This document shows positions 43,492 through 51,693 of a DNA stretch of 64,000 nt, one piece after another. A model generated the notes under the pieces. It was not told the DNA's origin. It made no database searches and worked only from the letters and a program-made list of their open reading frames with translations. Source of the DNA: Microbaculum marinisediminis (lineage in GTDB: Bacteria > Pseudomonadota > Alphaproteobacteria > Rhizobiales > Tepidamorphaceae); contig NZ_JALIDZ010000001.1 in NCBI RefSeq assembly GCF_025397915.1, positions 248,001-312,000 of the forward strand, given 5' to 3'. The position numbers and the translations under genes are program-made. Numbering within the stretch: position 1 is the first letter of the stretch; each line of letters starts with the position of its first letter.

Positions 43492-46400
43492 CTACTCCGC
43501 CAGCACCCTTTGCTGCGGGAAGGTGATCTCCACCAGCGTCCCCTCGCCCGCCTTGCTGGTGAGATTGAACGTCGCGCGGTTGGCCTCGGTCAGCGCCTTG
43601 GCGAGCGGCAGGCCCAATCCGGTGCCGCGCTCGCCGGTCGACGGCGCGGTGGCGAGCTGGCGGAACGGCTCCATGGCGGTGGCGACATCGCTGTCCGACA
43701 TGCCGACGCCGGTGTCGCGCACCCTGAGGTGAACCTCGCCGGTCTCGCCACGCGCCGTGGAGACGATCACCTGGCCGCCGGGCGGGGTGAACTTGATGGC
43801 GTTCGACAGGATGTTGAGCAGCACCTGGCGGATCGAGCGGGCATCGGCGACGACGCCGGGAAGGCCGCTGGGCAGGCTGGTGCGGATGATGATGCGGGCG
43901 CGGTTCGACTGCGGCTGCATCACCGCGACGCACTGCTCGACCAGGTCGTTGAGCCGCAGGTTGGTGAAGGACATCTGGAGCTTGCCGGCCTCGACCTTGG
44001 ACAGGTCGAGCAGGTCGTTGACGAGGCTCATAATGTGCTCGCCGGACTCGCGGATGTCCTTCATGTATTCGCGGTAGCGGTCGTTGCCGAGCGGGCCGAA
44101 ACGCTCCTCCAGGATCACCTCCGAGAAGCCGATGATGCCGTTCAGCGGCGTGCGGATCTCGTGGCTCATCTTGGCCAGGAAATCGGACTTCTGGGCGCTG
44201 GCGTCCTCTGCGCGCTTGCGCGCGGCGATCAGGTCGGCCTCCGCCGCCTTCCAGTCGGTCAGATCGCGCAGAACCACGCAGATGCGCACCGGCTCGCCAG
44301 TTCCGACCCGGCCGGGGCTGAACTGGACCGGCACCGGCTCGCCCCCGGTCGAGAGCGAGATCTCGCGGCCGTTCTCCAGGACGCTCGGGACGCCGCCCTC
44401 AAGAAGCCCCTGCAGCAGGTCGGCGACGGCGGAGCGATCGTCCGCCACGACCAGATCGGTGAAGGACTTGCCCGCGAGCGTTTCCGCGTCGACGCCGACC
44501 AACGCGGCGCCCCGCGCGTTGGCCGACTGGATCACCCCGTCGGCATCGAGCACGAAGACTCCGTCGAAGGCGGTATCGAGGACCGTCTTGAAATCGTCCG
44601 CCGGCGCCTCTTGCGGCGGCTCCGCCCTGGCCTGCGCCATACGGACACTCATCAGCATGGCCGGGCCGTCCACCCACGGCGTGCGACCGAGGCGCACCTC
44701 CACGGGGACCGCGGTACCGTCGCGCCTGCGCGCCGTAACGGCCGTCCCGGGTTCGTCGTCCTCGCCGCGCCCCTCGATCAGCGCGCCGATGCCGCCGGCA
44801 ACCTCCAGATCGTCGATATCGGCATAGCCGAACACATCGAGGAAGGCGCGATTGGCGGCCAGAACGTGCTTGTCGCGCAGGATGGCGAGACCGACCGGGA
44901 CACGGTCGAAGACCTTGAAGACGAGGTCGGGCGCGCGTGGCTGTTCCGGTTCGGCCGCTGCCGCAGCGACCGGCGCCTGCGTCGGCATCTCTGTCGGCGT
45001 ACTGGACGGCACGTCGGCCGGCACTGCGGGCGGGACTTCGGCCAGTCGCTCGACCGTCCCGCCCAGGTCTTCCGCTTTCGGCTCGGCTTCGCCCGCGCAG
45101 GATTCGGAGACGATCTCCTCCGGTTCCACCCCGGATTGGGAAGCGTCGGATTGGGAGACGTCGGCCTCATCCGCTGCTTCGGCTTCCCGCTTTCCGTCGT
45201 CCCACCGGGCCCCGAGCGCCTCGGCGATCGCCTCGAAGGCGCTGCGTTCCTGGTCGTTGAGAGCGCCGTCGACTGCGGGCTGCTTGAAGGAATGCAGCCG
45301 CAGGACACGCGAGCCGGCACCGCCGACTTCGGCCGTCTTCGGCGTTGTTTCCGGCGCGGCCGGCTCCTCTGCCGGTTCGGCTTGCTTGTCGACCTCGGCC
45401 TCGCGTTCTGCGGGCGGCTCCTCGCGTTTCGCCGGTGGCTCGTCGGGACGGGCGGAGACGATCGTCAATTTCGCGCGCTCACCGGTGCGGGCAGGCGGCC
45501 ATGGCCTTTCGACCGGCGTCGGGGCCGCATCGGCGCCCATCTCGGTCGGCGCCTGCGCCCCCTCATCGGTCTCGACCGGCGTCACCGAGAGCACATCGGC
45601 AAAGCCGCGATAGCCGACGAAGGCCCGGCCCTCGCCGAAACGCGGAAGTGCCGACAGGCGCAACCGGGCGATCTCGCCGTAGTCGGTCGGCCAGTCGATC
45701 TGGATATTGCTCCAGGTATCGCGGGTCTCGAGCGCCTTGGCGACGCGCTCGTCCGTGTCGATCAACAGCTCCAGGTCGATATCGATCCACTCGCGACCGA
45801 CCACGTCGGCGGCCTCGGGGCCGACGATCTCGGCGAAGGCAGCGCCGACTTCGAGGAAGCGACCGTCGGCATCAAGCTGGAAAGTGAAACGGCGCACGTT
45901 GGGCAGCGGCCGCCCGGCGCGCGGCGGGCCGGCTTGGCGCTGCCGCGTAGCCGGTTCCTCGGCGGTCGCCTCTTCGACCGGTTCTGTCTTTGCCTCCCCA
46001 ACGAGAGAGGTTTCGGCGACACCGGGGGCTTCTTCCGCGGTTTTCCCGGTGGTCTCCCGCGCCTCCGCGCCGAAGACGACAAGCGAATACGGACCGTCCG
46101 GCAGCGCGAGCGCAACGCTTTCGCCGGCCTCGGCATCGAGATCGGCGGCGGCCAGGTTACGGCGAAGCTCGCCCGCGGCGCCGGTGAGGATCAGCGGCGT
46201 CGACACCGAGGCGAACGCGGCGAGGAAGCGGTCGTCGAGATCGGCTTCGGCCTTGCCGTTCCGCCCGGCGACGATCAGCACGATGTCGCGGCCGATATCG
46301 GCGAGCAGGCGGCACTGGCAGGGAATGGATATGTCACGCAGGCCGACGAAGAACCGCAACAGCGCCAGGCGCATCGAGCCGTCGCGCGGCAGCGAGCGGC

Positions 46401-46620
46401 CGAGACGGGCAAGCTGGTTCATGCCCGGGCGTTCCATATCGAACCGGCGCGCGGCGAGCCGCCCGAAGTCGGATTCGTCGAAGAAGGTGATGCCGGCGGC
46501 GCTGGCGAGCAGGATGCGGCCCGCACCCACATCCCACACCCACGCCGGCGCGGCGCCGAGAATGGTTTCGGCAACGCCGGGGGCGCGCAACAACATGGAC
46601 TCGTCGAGCCGGCCAGTCAT
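43492..46620 (-). CDS. pdhS: PdhS-like DivJ/PleC family sensor histidine kinase
   Basis: A 1042-residue kinase without clear membrane helices. The N-terminal half is long and acidic with PAS-like parts around 240-330 (VRRFTFQLDADGRFLEVGAA) and low-complexity Glu/Ala/Pro stretches; two further PAS domains follow at about 560-680 and 685-800. The kinase core has H-box His820 (FLAKMSHEIRTPLNGIIGFS), N-box LLNILSNAIKF, G1 RDTGVGM and G2 GTGLGLPLAKAL. The extended H-box region (EERFGPLGNDRYREYMKDI) is the signature of DivK-associated kinases that control alphaproteobacterial cell-cycle asymmetry. It is transcribed alone. Confidence 0.88.
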   Translation of the reverse strand: MTGRLDESMLLRAPGVAETILGAAPAWVWDVGAGRILLASAAGITFFDESDFGRLAARRFDMERPGMNQLARLGRSLPRDGSMRLALLRFFVGLRDISIPCQCRLLADIGRDIVLIVAGRNGKAEADLDDRFLAAFASVSTPLILTGAAGELRRNLAAADLDAEAGESVALALPDGPYSLVVFGAEARETTGKTAEEAPGVAETSLVGEAKTEPVEEATAEEPATRQRQAGPPRAGRPLPNVRRFTFQLDADGRFLEVGAAFAEIVGPEAADVVGREWIDIDLELLIDTDERVAKALETRDTWSNIQIDWPTDYGEIARLRLSALPRFGEGRAFVGYRGFADVLSVTPVETDEGAQAPTEMGADAAPTPVERPWPPARTGERAKLTIVSARPDEPPAKREEPPAEREAEVDKQAEPAEEPAAPETTPKTAEVGGAGSRVLRLHSFKQPAVDGALNDQERSAFEAIAEALGARWDDGKREAEAADEADVSQSDASQSGVEPEEIVSESCAGEAEPKAEDLGGTVERLAEVPPAVPADVPSSTPTEMPTQAPVAAAAAEPEQPRAPDLVFKVFDRVPVGLAILRDKHVLAANRAFLDVFGYADIDDLEVAGGIGALIEGRGEDDEPGTAVTARRRDGTAVPVEVRLGRTPWVDGPAMLMSVRMAQARAEPPQEAPADDFKTVLDTAFDGVFVLDADGVIQSANARGAALVGVDAETLAGKSFTDLVVADDRSAVADLLQGLLEGGVPSVLENGREISLSTGGEPVPVQFSPGRVGTGEPVRICVVLRDLTDWKAAEADLIAARKRAEDASAQKSDFLAKMSHEIRTPLNGIIGFSEVILEERFGPLGNDRYREYMKDIRESGEHIMSLVNDLLDLSKVEAGKLQMSFTNLRLNDLVEQCVAVMQPQSNRARIIIRTSLPSGLPGVVADARSIRQVLLNILSNAIKFTPPGGQVIVSTARGETGEVHLRVRDTGVGMSDSDVATAMEPFRQLATAPSTGERGTGLGLPLAKALTEANRATFNLTSKAGEGTLVEITFPQQRVLAE

Positions 46621-47040
46621 TTCGGCTTCCAGTTCCTCATCCCGCCAAATCCGCGGGCCGTATCGTCGCCCGGCCTCTCAAGGCCTGCCCCCTCGAGCGA
46701 ACGAAGTTCGGTCCTGCCGCCGCACAAGCCTGCCGACCCGTCACATGAGGCTGTTATAATCGTAGGTCACGAGGGCCGTCCAGCAGAGCCCCCCTTTCGC
46801 GGCCTCGGCATGCGCCGGAATGGTTAAATCCCACAGGCTGACGTGGATGACCGGCAAAATGCCGGCTTGTACGAACGATACATTCGACAGTCTGGCGACA
46901 GACTGGGCATGATTCGAGGCGTCACCCAAAGCAATATCGCGCGGGCCCGAATCACCGTCCAGGGCACCCGCCCGGGCATGATCGCGACGCGGCCGGCCAT
47001 CGACGACTTAGGCGACTGACGCGAGCCCGCGGAGCTATCA
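46621..47040. other. 420-base intergenic segment with hairpins and a TATAAT, possible non-coding RNA
   Basis: No protein gene is supported between pdhS and the phasin leader. On the plus strand a TATAAT lies at 46755-46760; downstream are two perfect hairpins, CCGGCA-AAA-TGCCGG (46851-46865) and CAGTCTG-GCGA-CAGACTG (46888-46905). No good -35 element and no U-tract terminator were seen. A small RNA or long phasin/pdhS leader is possible. Confidence 0.35.
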
Positions 47041-47095
47041 GCGCACAATTTGTGCGCTGCAATATTTTCTATTGCATTGCACAATACGGTTCCCT
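47041..47095 (+). promoter_or_regulatory. phasin control region: 17-base palindrome and TGCA-rich repeats
   Basis: GCGCACAA-T-TTGTGCGC (47041-47057) is a perfect palindrome followed by CTGCAAT and ATTGCATTGCAC repeats. It begins about 170 bases before the phasin start. PhaR, the usual repressor of phasin genes in alphaproteobacteria, binds TGC/GCA-rich inverted motifs, so this is the expected place and type of site; binding is inferred. Confidence 0.65.
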
Positions 47096-47214
47096 ATATT
47101 TCCGTTAGGTACAGTGCGTGGAGGCTAATGATGCCCGCGCCAGACACGGAAATCCCGAATTCATCGCATCGGCGGCCGCATGCCCGCCTGCCGAACCGAG
47201 AAAGGATGATCGCC

Positions 47215-47700
47215 ATGACCACCACCAAGGCAAAGACCGCCACCAAGGCTGCCCCGAAAGCCGCTTCCGTGAAGCAGGACGTCACCGGGTTCTCGTCGCT
47301 CGAGATGCCCGCCGCCTTCCGCGAGATGGCCGAGAAGGGCGCGATGCAGGCCAAGGAAGCCTACGACTCCTACAAGTCGCTCGCCGAAGAGGCGACCGAC
47401 GCGATGGAAGACACGTTCGCCACGATCAACAAGGGCGCGACGGACTTCCAGTCCAAGGCCCTGGGCGCCGCCAAGGCCAACTTCAATGCCGGCTTCGATT
47501 TCGTCGAGAAGATGCTCGGTGTGAAGTCGCTTGCCGAGGTCGTCGAGTTGCAGACCGAGTTCGCCCGCAAGCAGTTCGATACCCTGGCCGCGCAGGCCAA
47601 GGAGATTCAGGATCTCGCCAGCAAGGTTCAGGCCGAGACCGCCAAGCCGTTCAACGACGGCGTCGCCAAGGCGATGACCCAGTGGAAGGCGGCCTTCTGA
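47215..47700 (+). CDS. phaP: phasin (polyhydroxyalkanoate granule-associated protein)
   Basis: A 161-residue helical, lysine- and alanine-rich protein. The core LAEEATDAMEDTFATINKGA, NFNAGFDFVEKMLGVKSLAE and VELQTEFARKQFDTLAAQAK (about 60-140) is the phasin-2 pattern; the first 30 residues are a basic TTTKAKTATKAAPKAA tail. Phasins coat storage granules and prevent their fusion. ATG 47215 is correctly spaced from AAAGGA; ATG 47206 is too close to it. A TGC-rich control region precedes it and a strong terminator follows. Confidence 0.93.
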   Translation: MTTTKAKTATKAAPKAASVKQDVTGFSSLEMPAAFREMAEKGAMQAKEAYDSYKSLAEEATDAMEDTFATINKGATDFQSKALGAAKANFNAGFDFVEKMLGVKSLAEVVELQTEFARKQFDTLAAQAKEIQDLASKVQAETAKPFNDGVAKAMTQWKAAF

Positions 47701-47734
47701 GGCCCCGACGCCGCCGGAGACTCCATCCAAATCG

Positions 47735-47765
47735 AAAAGCCCGGCCCCCGTGGCCGGGCTTTTTT
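47735..47765 (+). terminator. rho-independent terminator of the phasin gene
   Basis: AAAAGCCCGGCC (47735-47746) and GGCCGGGCTTTT (47752-47763) form a 12-base-pair stem around CCCGT, followed by more T residues, 34 bases after the stop. Confidence 0.93.
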
Positions 47766-47841
47766 CGTCTCCGCCGGCCCGTTGTTTCCCCGGCCCTTGC
47801 GCCGGACGGGCTTTGTCCGTATTTACTGCCCGAACGTCCGT

Positions 47842-47918
47842 GCAGCTGTAGCTCAGTTGGTTAGAGCGCCTGATTGTGGATCAGGAGGTCGCTGGTTCGA
47901 ATCCAGCCAGCTGTACCA
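47842..47918 (+). tRNA. trnH: tRNA-His (anticodon GTG)
   Basis: A 77-base cloverleaf including the encoded CCA: acceptor GCAGCTG with CAGCTGT, D arm GCTCAGTTGGTTAGAGC, anticodon arm CCTGA-TTGTGGA-TCAGG giving anticodon GTG, and T arm GCTGG-TTCGAAT-CCAGC. Unlike most tRNA-His it has no extra G at -1 pairing with C73; position 73 is A and position 1-72 is a G-U pair. This is the known alphaproteobacterial variant, read by a correspondingly altered histidyl-tRNA synthetase. Confidence 0.97.
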
Positions 47919-48330
47919 TTCAAGATCAATCCCCTAAGCGCAGATCTCCCCCATCGGCGGCGCGTTTGTCGCCGGCGAGTTTGCCGCTCGCGCCTATAGG
48001 CTGGCCGCTCCGCCGATCGGCGCCCGGGCGAGGATTGCGGGCGCGGAACTGACGGCAAGACCCAGGGTGCAGACGGCAGACCGAACGTCTGTTTCAAGAC
48101 CGTTCCTGCGAAGATGGACGCAACGTCGCCATTTCCTGACGGTCTATTCGCCTCCCCCAGCATGACCAAGACCATTTCCAGCACAATCAGGCGTTGATCT
48201 ATCGCTGCCTGCACGCCATACATTATCCAAGATGCTTCTGAGGTCCGAACAACAATAGACCGGGGATCGAAATACCGACGACGCCCTGCGAAAACTGAAA
48301 ACGACAGACGGGGAACCATACCGACAAACA
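47919..48330. other. 412-base gap between tRNA-His and manC
   Basis: No gene is supported. The open frame on the minus strand begins inside the tRNA complement and is not protein-like. The segment should hold the manC promoter; no operator was recognised. No integrase or direct repeat of the tRNA 3' end was seen. Confidence 0.5.
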
Positions 48331-49815
48331 GTGCGGGAGGAGATTCGCGGGTGCCCTCTTGGCTTCGGGCGGACCGGTCCATTGACTGACCTCGTCCACG
48401 CGATCATGTGCGGCGGTGCCGGGACACGGCTGTGGCCCTGGTCGCGGTCGTCCTGCCCCAAGCCCTTCCTGACGCTCGCCGGCGACCGCTCGCTGCTGCA
48501 ATCGACCGTCGACCGGCTCGACGGATTTTCGATGGCGGTCGAGACGATCGTCCTCGGCAACAGGGATGACCGGGTCGCGATCGCGGAGCACCTGCGCGAC
48601 ACGTCCGGCGCCGCCGAGATCGTCCTCGAGCCGGAGATCCGCGATACCGCCCCGGCGGCCCTGGTGGCGGCGCTGCGGGCGCAGGCCCGGCTTTCCCCCG
48701 GCGGGCTCGTTCTGCTGGCACCCGCCGATCACGTCATTGCCGACACGGGCGCCTTCCACGCCGCGATTACCCGCGCGATGCCGGCGGCAAGGGCCGGATA
48801 TGTCGTGACGTTCGGCATCGGCCCGACGCACCCGGCAACGCGCTACGGCTATATCGAGTACGCAGACGCAGACGCACCGGCGGGCGGCGATGGTGTCTTT
48901 CGCGTGCGCAGCTTCCGCGAGAAGCCCGACGAAGCGACCGCGGAAGCCTTCGTAGCGAGCGGGAATTTCCTCTGGAACGCCGGGATCTTCCTGTTCGATC
49001 CGGCCGCGCTTCTAGACCAGGCCGAGACGCTGCATCCCGAGATGGTGGCGACCTGCCGGGCAGCCTGCGACAAGGCCAGCCGGGACATCGATTTCCTGCG
49101 CCTCGACCCCGAGGCCTATGCGCGGCTCGGGACGATTTCCTTCGACCACGCGTTCGCGGAACGGCTCGGAGACAGGCTCGCCGTCGTCCCCGTGTCGATG
49201 GGTTGGTCCGATATCGGCTCGTGGACTGCGCTCTATGAAGCGCGCAGCGAGCAGGCGGAGGCCGGAAACGTGATCGAAGGTCCGGTGGACCTCGTCGATT
49301 GCAGCGGCTCCCTCGCCTTCAGCGACGGACCCGCCCTCGTCGCGCGAGGTCTCAGGGACATGGTGGTGGCCGCCAGCCACGGCGCCGTCTTCGTGGCGCC
49401 GCGCGCGGAGGCGGACAAGGTCAAGGATATCGTCGCCACGCTCGCGGACGCCGGCAAGAACGACATCGCCCCCCATGACCGGGTGATCAAGCACTGGGGC
49501 TGGTACCGGGTGATCGGCCGTGGCGACGGGTTTCAGGTCAAGGAAATCGTCGTCAACCCGGGCGAGCGGCTGTCGCTGCAATCGCACCGGCACCGGGCGG
49601 AGCACTGGATCGTCGTTCACGGCACAGCCCGCGCCACCCTTGACGGGGCATGCAGGACGCTGCCGGCGAATACCTGCATCCATATACCGGCGGGCGCGCG
49701 CCACCGCCTCGAAAACCCCGGTGAGGCGCCGGTGCACATCATAGAAATACAAACGGGCGCCTATCTGGAGGAAGACGATATCGTCCGTCACGCGGAAAAC
49801 GACGAGCCGGATTGA
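48331..49815 (+). CDS. manC: bifunctional mannose-1-phosphate guanylyltransferase / mannose-6-phosphate isomerase
   Basis: Up to 494 residues. The nucleotidyltransferase domain starts with HAIMCGGAGTRLWPWSRS and PKPFLTL, with NFLWNAGIFLF near 215 and a WSDIGSW segment near 290. The C-terminal cupin carries the isomerase motif (KEIVVNPGERLSLQSHRHRAEHW near 405). Together they make GDP-mannose for polysaccharide synthesis. The start is uncertain: GTG 48331, or TTG 48382, which would give the usual short leader before HAIMCGG. No other polysaccharide genes are nearby. Confidence 0.92.
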   Translation: MREEIRGCPLGFGRTGPLTDLVHAIMCGGAGTRLWPWSRSSCPKPFLTLAGDRSLLQSTVDRLDGFSMAVETIVLGNRDDRVAIAEHLRDTSGAAEIVLEPEIRDTAPAALVAALRAQARLSPGGLVLLAPADHVIADTGAFHAAITRAMPAARAGYVVTFGIGPTHPATRYGYIEYADADAPAGGDGVFRVRSFREKPDEATAEAFVASGNFLWNAGIFLFDPAALLDQAETLHPEMVATCRAACDKASRDIDFLRLDPEAYARLGTISFDHAFAERLGDRLAVVPVSMGWSDIGSWTALYEARSEQAEAGNVIEGPVDLVDCSGSLAFSDGPALVARGLRDMVVAASHGAVFVAPRAEADKVKDIVATLADAGKNDIAPHDRVIKHWGWYRVIGRGDGFQVKEIVVNPGERLSLQSHRHRAEHWIVVHGTARATLDGACRTLPANTCIHIPAGARHRLENPGEAPVHIIEIQTGAYLEEDDIVRHAENDEPD

Positions 49816-49932
49816 TATCGCCGGTCGCACGCCGCGGGCGGCTCTACCATTCGAACACGTCACCACCTATCCGAACGCTGTCATCACAGGCGCTCCGCGC
49901 TGTCTCCATAGAAGGCCCGAAATCTCGGGATT

Positions 49933-50751
49933 TCAGAGTGATGGAGGCGGTCCGGCCGGCGCTTCATGCAGCCTGGTGATGCTGTCGACGACCTGCGCCA
50001 CCTCGGGATCGTCCAGCGGCGGGTGGCAGCGCATCCGGTTCCAGGCGAGCATGAGTTCCAGAGCCACCTCCGGATCGACGCCGTGCCAGAGCAGATGGCC
50101 GGTCAGCGACGCGATCGTCGCGTTGCGCTCGCCCTCGCCCACCCCCTCGCGCACGAGCCGGCGCCAGTCGGCGACGGAGCGGCCGACGCGCGCGCCGGTC
50201 AGGGCGCCGTACAGCCAGCGCGGCAACGGTGCCGGCGAGATCTCGTCGGGCGAATGCCCCTTGCGCCAGACATACGGATTGCCGGAGGGGTGGATCGACG
50301 GCGGGGCGACGATATAGCCGCCGTCGCCACGCAGATCGATCCCCTGTTCAAGCCCCGCGCGGTTTCGAAGCGGCGTCCCCGGATGCGCGAAATACAGGTG
50401 ACGCCCTCCGCCGCCGCTGATCGCCTCGACCGTCGCCGGCATCGGCCCGTGGCGGCGCTCGAGGCGATCCAGCGAATCGTCGCCGCCATGCTTCGGATCG
50501 ACATCGATCACGATGAGGTTCGATATCTCGCCGGTGACGATGCCGACATTGGCGTCCGGCCAGCGACGATACCAGCCCGCGACCTGCTCCCTGGTAGGCG
50601 GCGTCGTCTGCAGGGCCTCCCATTTGACCAGCGGCCGCTTCTCGCGCGGGCGGACCGGCAGGACCGACCAGCCGCGCGCACGATAGTTCTCGGCGGCCTC
50701 GAAGGCGGGCGTCGGTTTCGGATCGTCCGGTTTCGCCATGGCGTCGCTCAC
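49933..50751 (-). CDS. stand-alone bifunctional DNA primase/polymerase (prim-pol) domain protein
   Basis: Up to 272 residues. The archaeo-eukaryotic primase-type catalytic residues are in place: Asp83 and Asp85 in VIDVDPKHGG, His118 in GGGGRHLYF, and Asp139 in GIDLRGDGGYIVAPP. Residues 205-265 look like a PriCT-type tail (GERNATIASLTGHLLWHG). Such domains usually belong to plasmid or phage replication proteins fused to a helicase; here no helicase is attached. The GTG start at 50751 overlaps the VWA gene stop (GTGA); ATG 50739 is an alternative. Confidence 0.88.
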   Translation of the reverse strand: MSDAMAKPDDPKPTPAFEAAENYRARGWSVLPVRPREKRPLVKWEALQTTPPTREQVAGWYRRWPDANVGIVTGEISNLIVIDVDPKHGGDDSLDRLERRHGPMPATVEAISGGGGRHLYFAHPGTPLRNRAGLEQGIDLRGDGGYIVAPPSIHPSGNPYVWRKGHSPDEISPAPLPRWLYGALTGARVGRSVADWRRLVREGVGEGERNATIASLTGHLLWHGVDPEVALELMLAWNRMRCHPPLDDPEVAQVVDSITRLHEAPAGPPPSL

Positions 50752-51578
50752 TCCGGGCGAGCGATGCTAGCGCCTGTCCGCCCCACAAGGATAGGCTCGC
50801 GCGCGGGACCCCGAGGACGCAGGTAAACCGTCTTACCGGAGGGCTCACCGGGCGGATCGCCGTGCTCGCGGCGGGATACGGGCGGGCGCTCCTCGATCTC
50901 CCGCAGCAGCTTGCGCCGGAACGCCTCGGCGAAATCACGATAGTCGCGGGCGACCATGACGAAGGCGTGCGCCCCGACGATCACCTCGTCGCGGTAGTAG
51001 TCGTCGAGATCGGGCACATCGTTGAGGATCGCGAGGCCGTTGACCGTGATGCCGCGGCCGAGCGCCATGCCGCGCGCGTCGGCAAGGAGCAGCACATTCT
51101 CGCGCGGCGGCGTCTCTATCCCGTCCCCCGAGACGTCGACGACCCGGCGAACGCCGGAGATGCCGTTGCGCTCCATCAGACGCATCGCCTCGGCGATCCC
51201 CGAGCCGAGGCCGGTGCCGCCGCTGATGAGGCGCGGAAAGGCCTGGATGTGCCGCGCGAACGCCTCAGCATCGGACGGCCCCTCGATGACGTGCCAGTCT
51301 CCGGCGTGTTTCGGCAGGCTCGCATCCGCCCAGACGATCGCGGCGATGGCGATGCGTCCGATCGGTCCCGACGCGATCGCGTCGAGCACGTCCCGGTCGC
51401 GGATGGCGCTGGCGACACCGCCGACCTGCAGCGAGAACTCGCCGGGATCGACGCTGGCCGACGCATCGATCGCAAGCACCAGTTCCAGATCGACCCTGGT
51501 TTCGGCGCGCGCCGGCGGGCCGGGCACGAGGCTTGCCCCCAGAACGACCGCCGCCACGGCAATGAGTCCGGTCCGCAT
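50748..51578 (-). CDS. exported DUF1194 von Willebrand factor A-like protein
   Basis: A 276-residue protein with a signal peptide ending PPARA at about residue 25. The VWA metal site is visible: Asp38-x-Ser40-x-Ser42 in LAIDASASV, a TGLGSGIAEAM segment near 148 for the threonine, and VDVSGDGIETPP near 172 for the aspartate. DUF1194 proteins are exported VWA proteins of unknown role. The C-terminal 40 residues are polar and proline-rich. The stop overlaps the start of the prim-pol gene, which probably shares its transcript. Confidence 0.9.
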   Translation of the reverse strand: MRTGLIAVAAVVLGASLVPGPPARAETRVDLELVLAIDASASVDPGEFSLQVGGVASAIRDRDVLDAIASGPIGRIAIAAIVWADASLPKHAGDWHVIEGPSDAEAFARHIQAFPRLISGGTGLGSGIAEAMRLMERNGISGVRRVVDVSGDGIETPPRENVLLLADARGMALGRGITVNGLAILNDVPDLDDYYRDEVIVGAHAFVMVARDYRDFAEAFRRKLLREIEERPPVSRREHGDPPGEPSGKTVYLRPRGPAREPILVGRTGASIARPE

Positions 51579-51693
51579 GGCCAGAACAGTGACACGACCG
51601 GGCACCACCTGGCCACTCCGCGCCACAGAGGACTTGACCGGAGGCCGCGCTTGGGCTCGGCTCCGTTGCGACAGAACCGAGCCGGACATCGCC

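Noticed and set aside
46824-47084. An 86-residue minus-strand open frame before the phasin
   Set aside because: No ribosome site, no recognisable motif, and it spans the phasin control palindrome.
47861-48382. A 173-residue minus-strand frame ending in GWIRTSDLLIHNQAL
   Set aside because: The end is simply the antisense translation of tRNA-His, a common annotation artefact.
47842-50751. A possible integrative element at tRNA-His carrying the prim-pol gene
   Set aside because: No integrase, no repeat of the tRNA 3' end and no change of base composition was seen; manC lies between the two.
51579-51693. A possible SAM riboswitch before the trans-sulfuration gene
   Set aside because: The 115-base leader shows no recognisable SAM-II or other riboswitch core.
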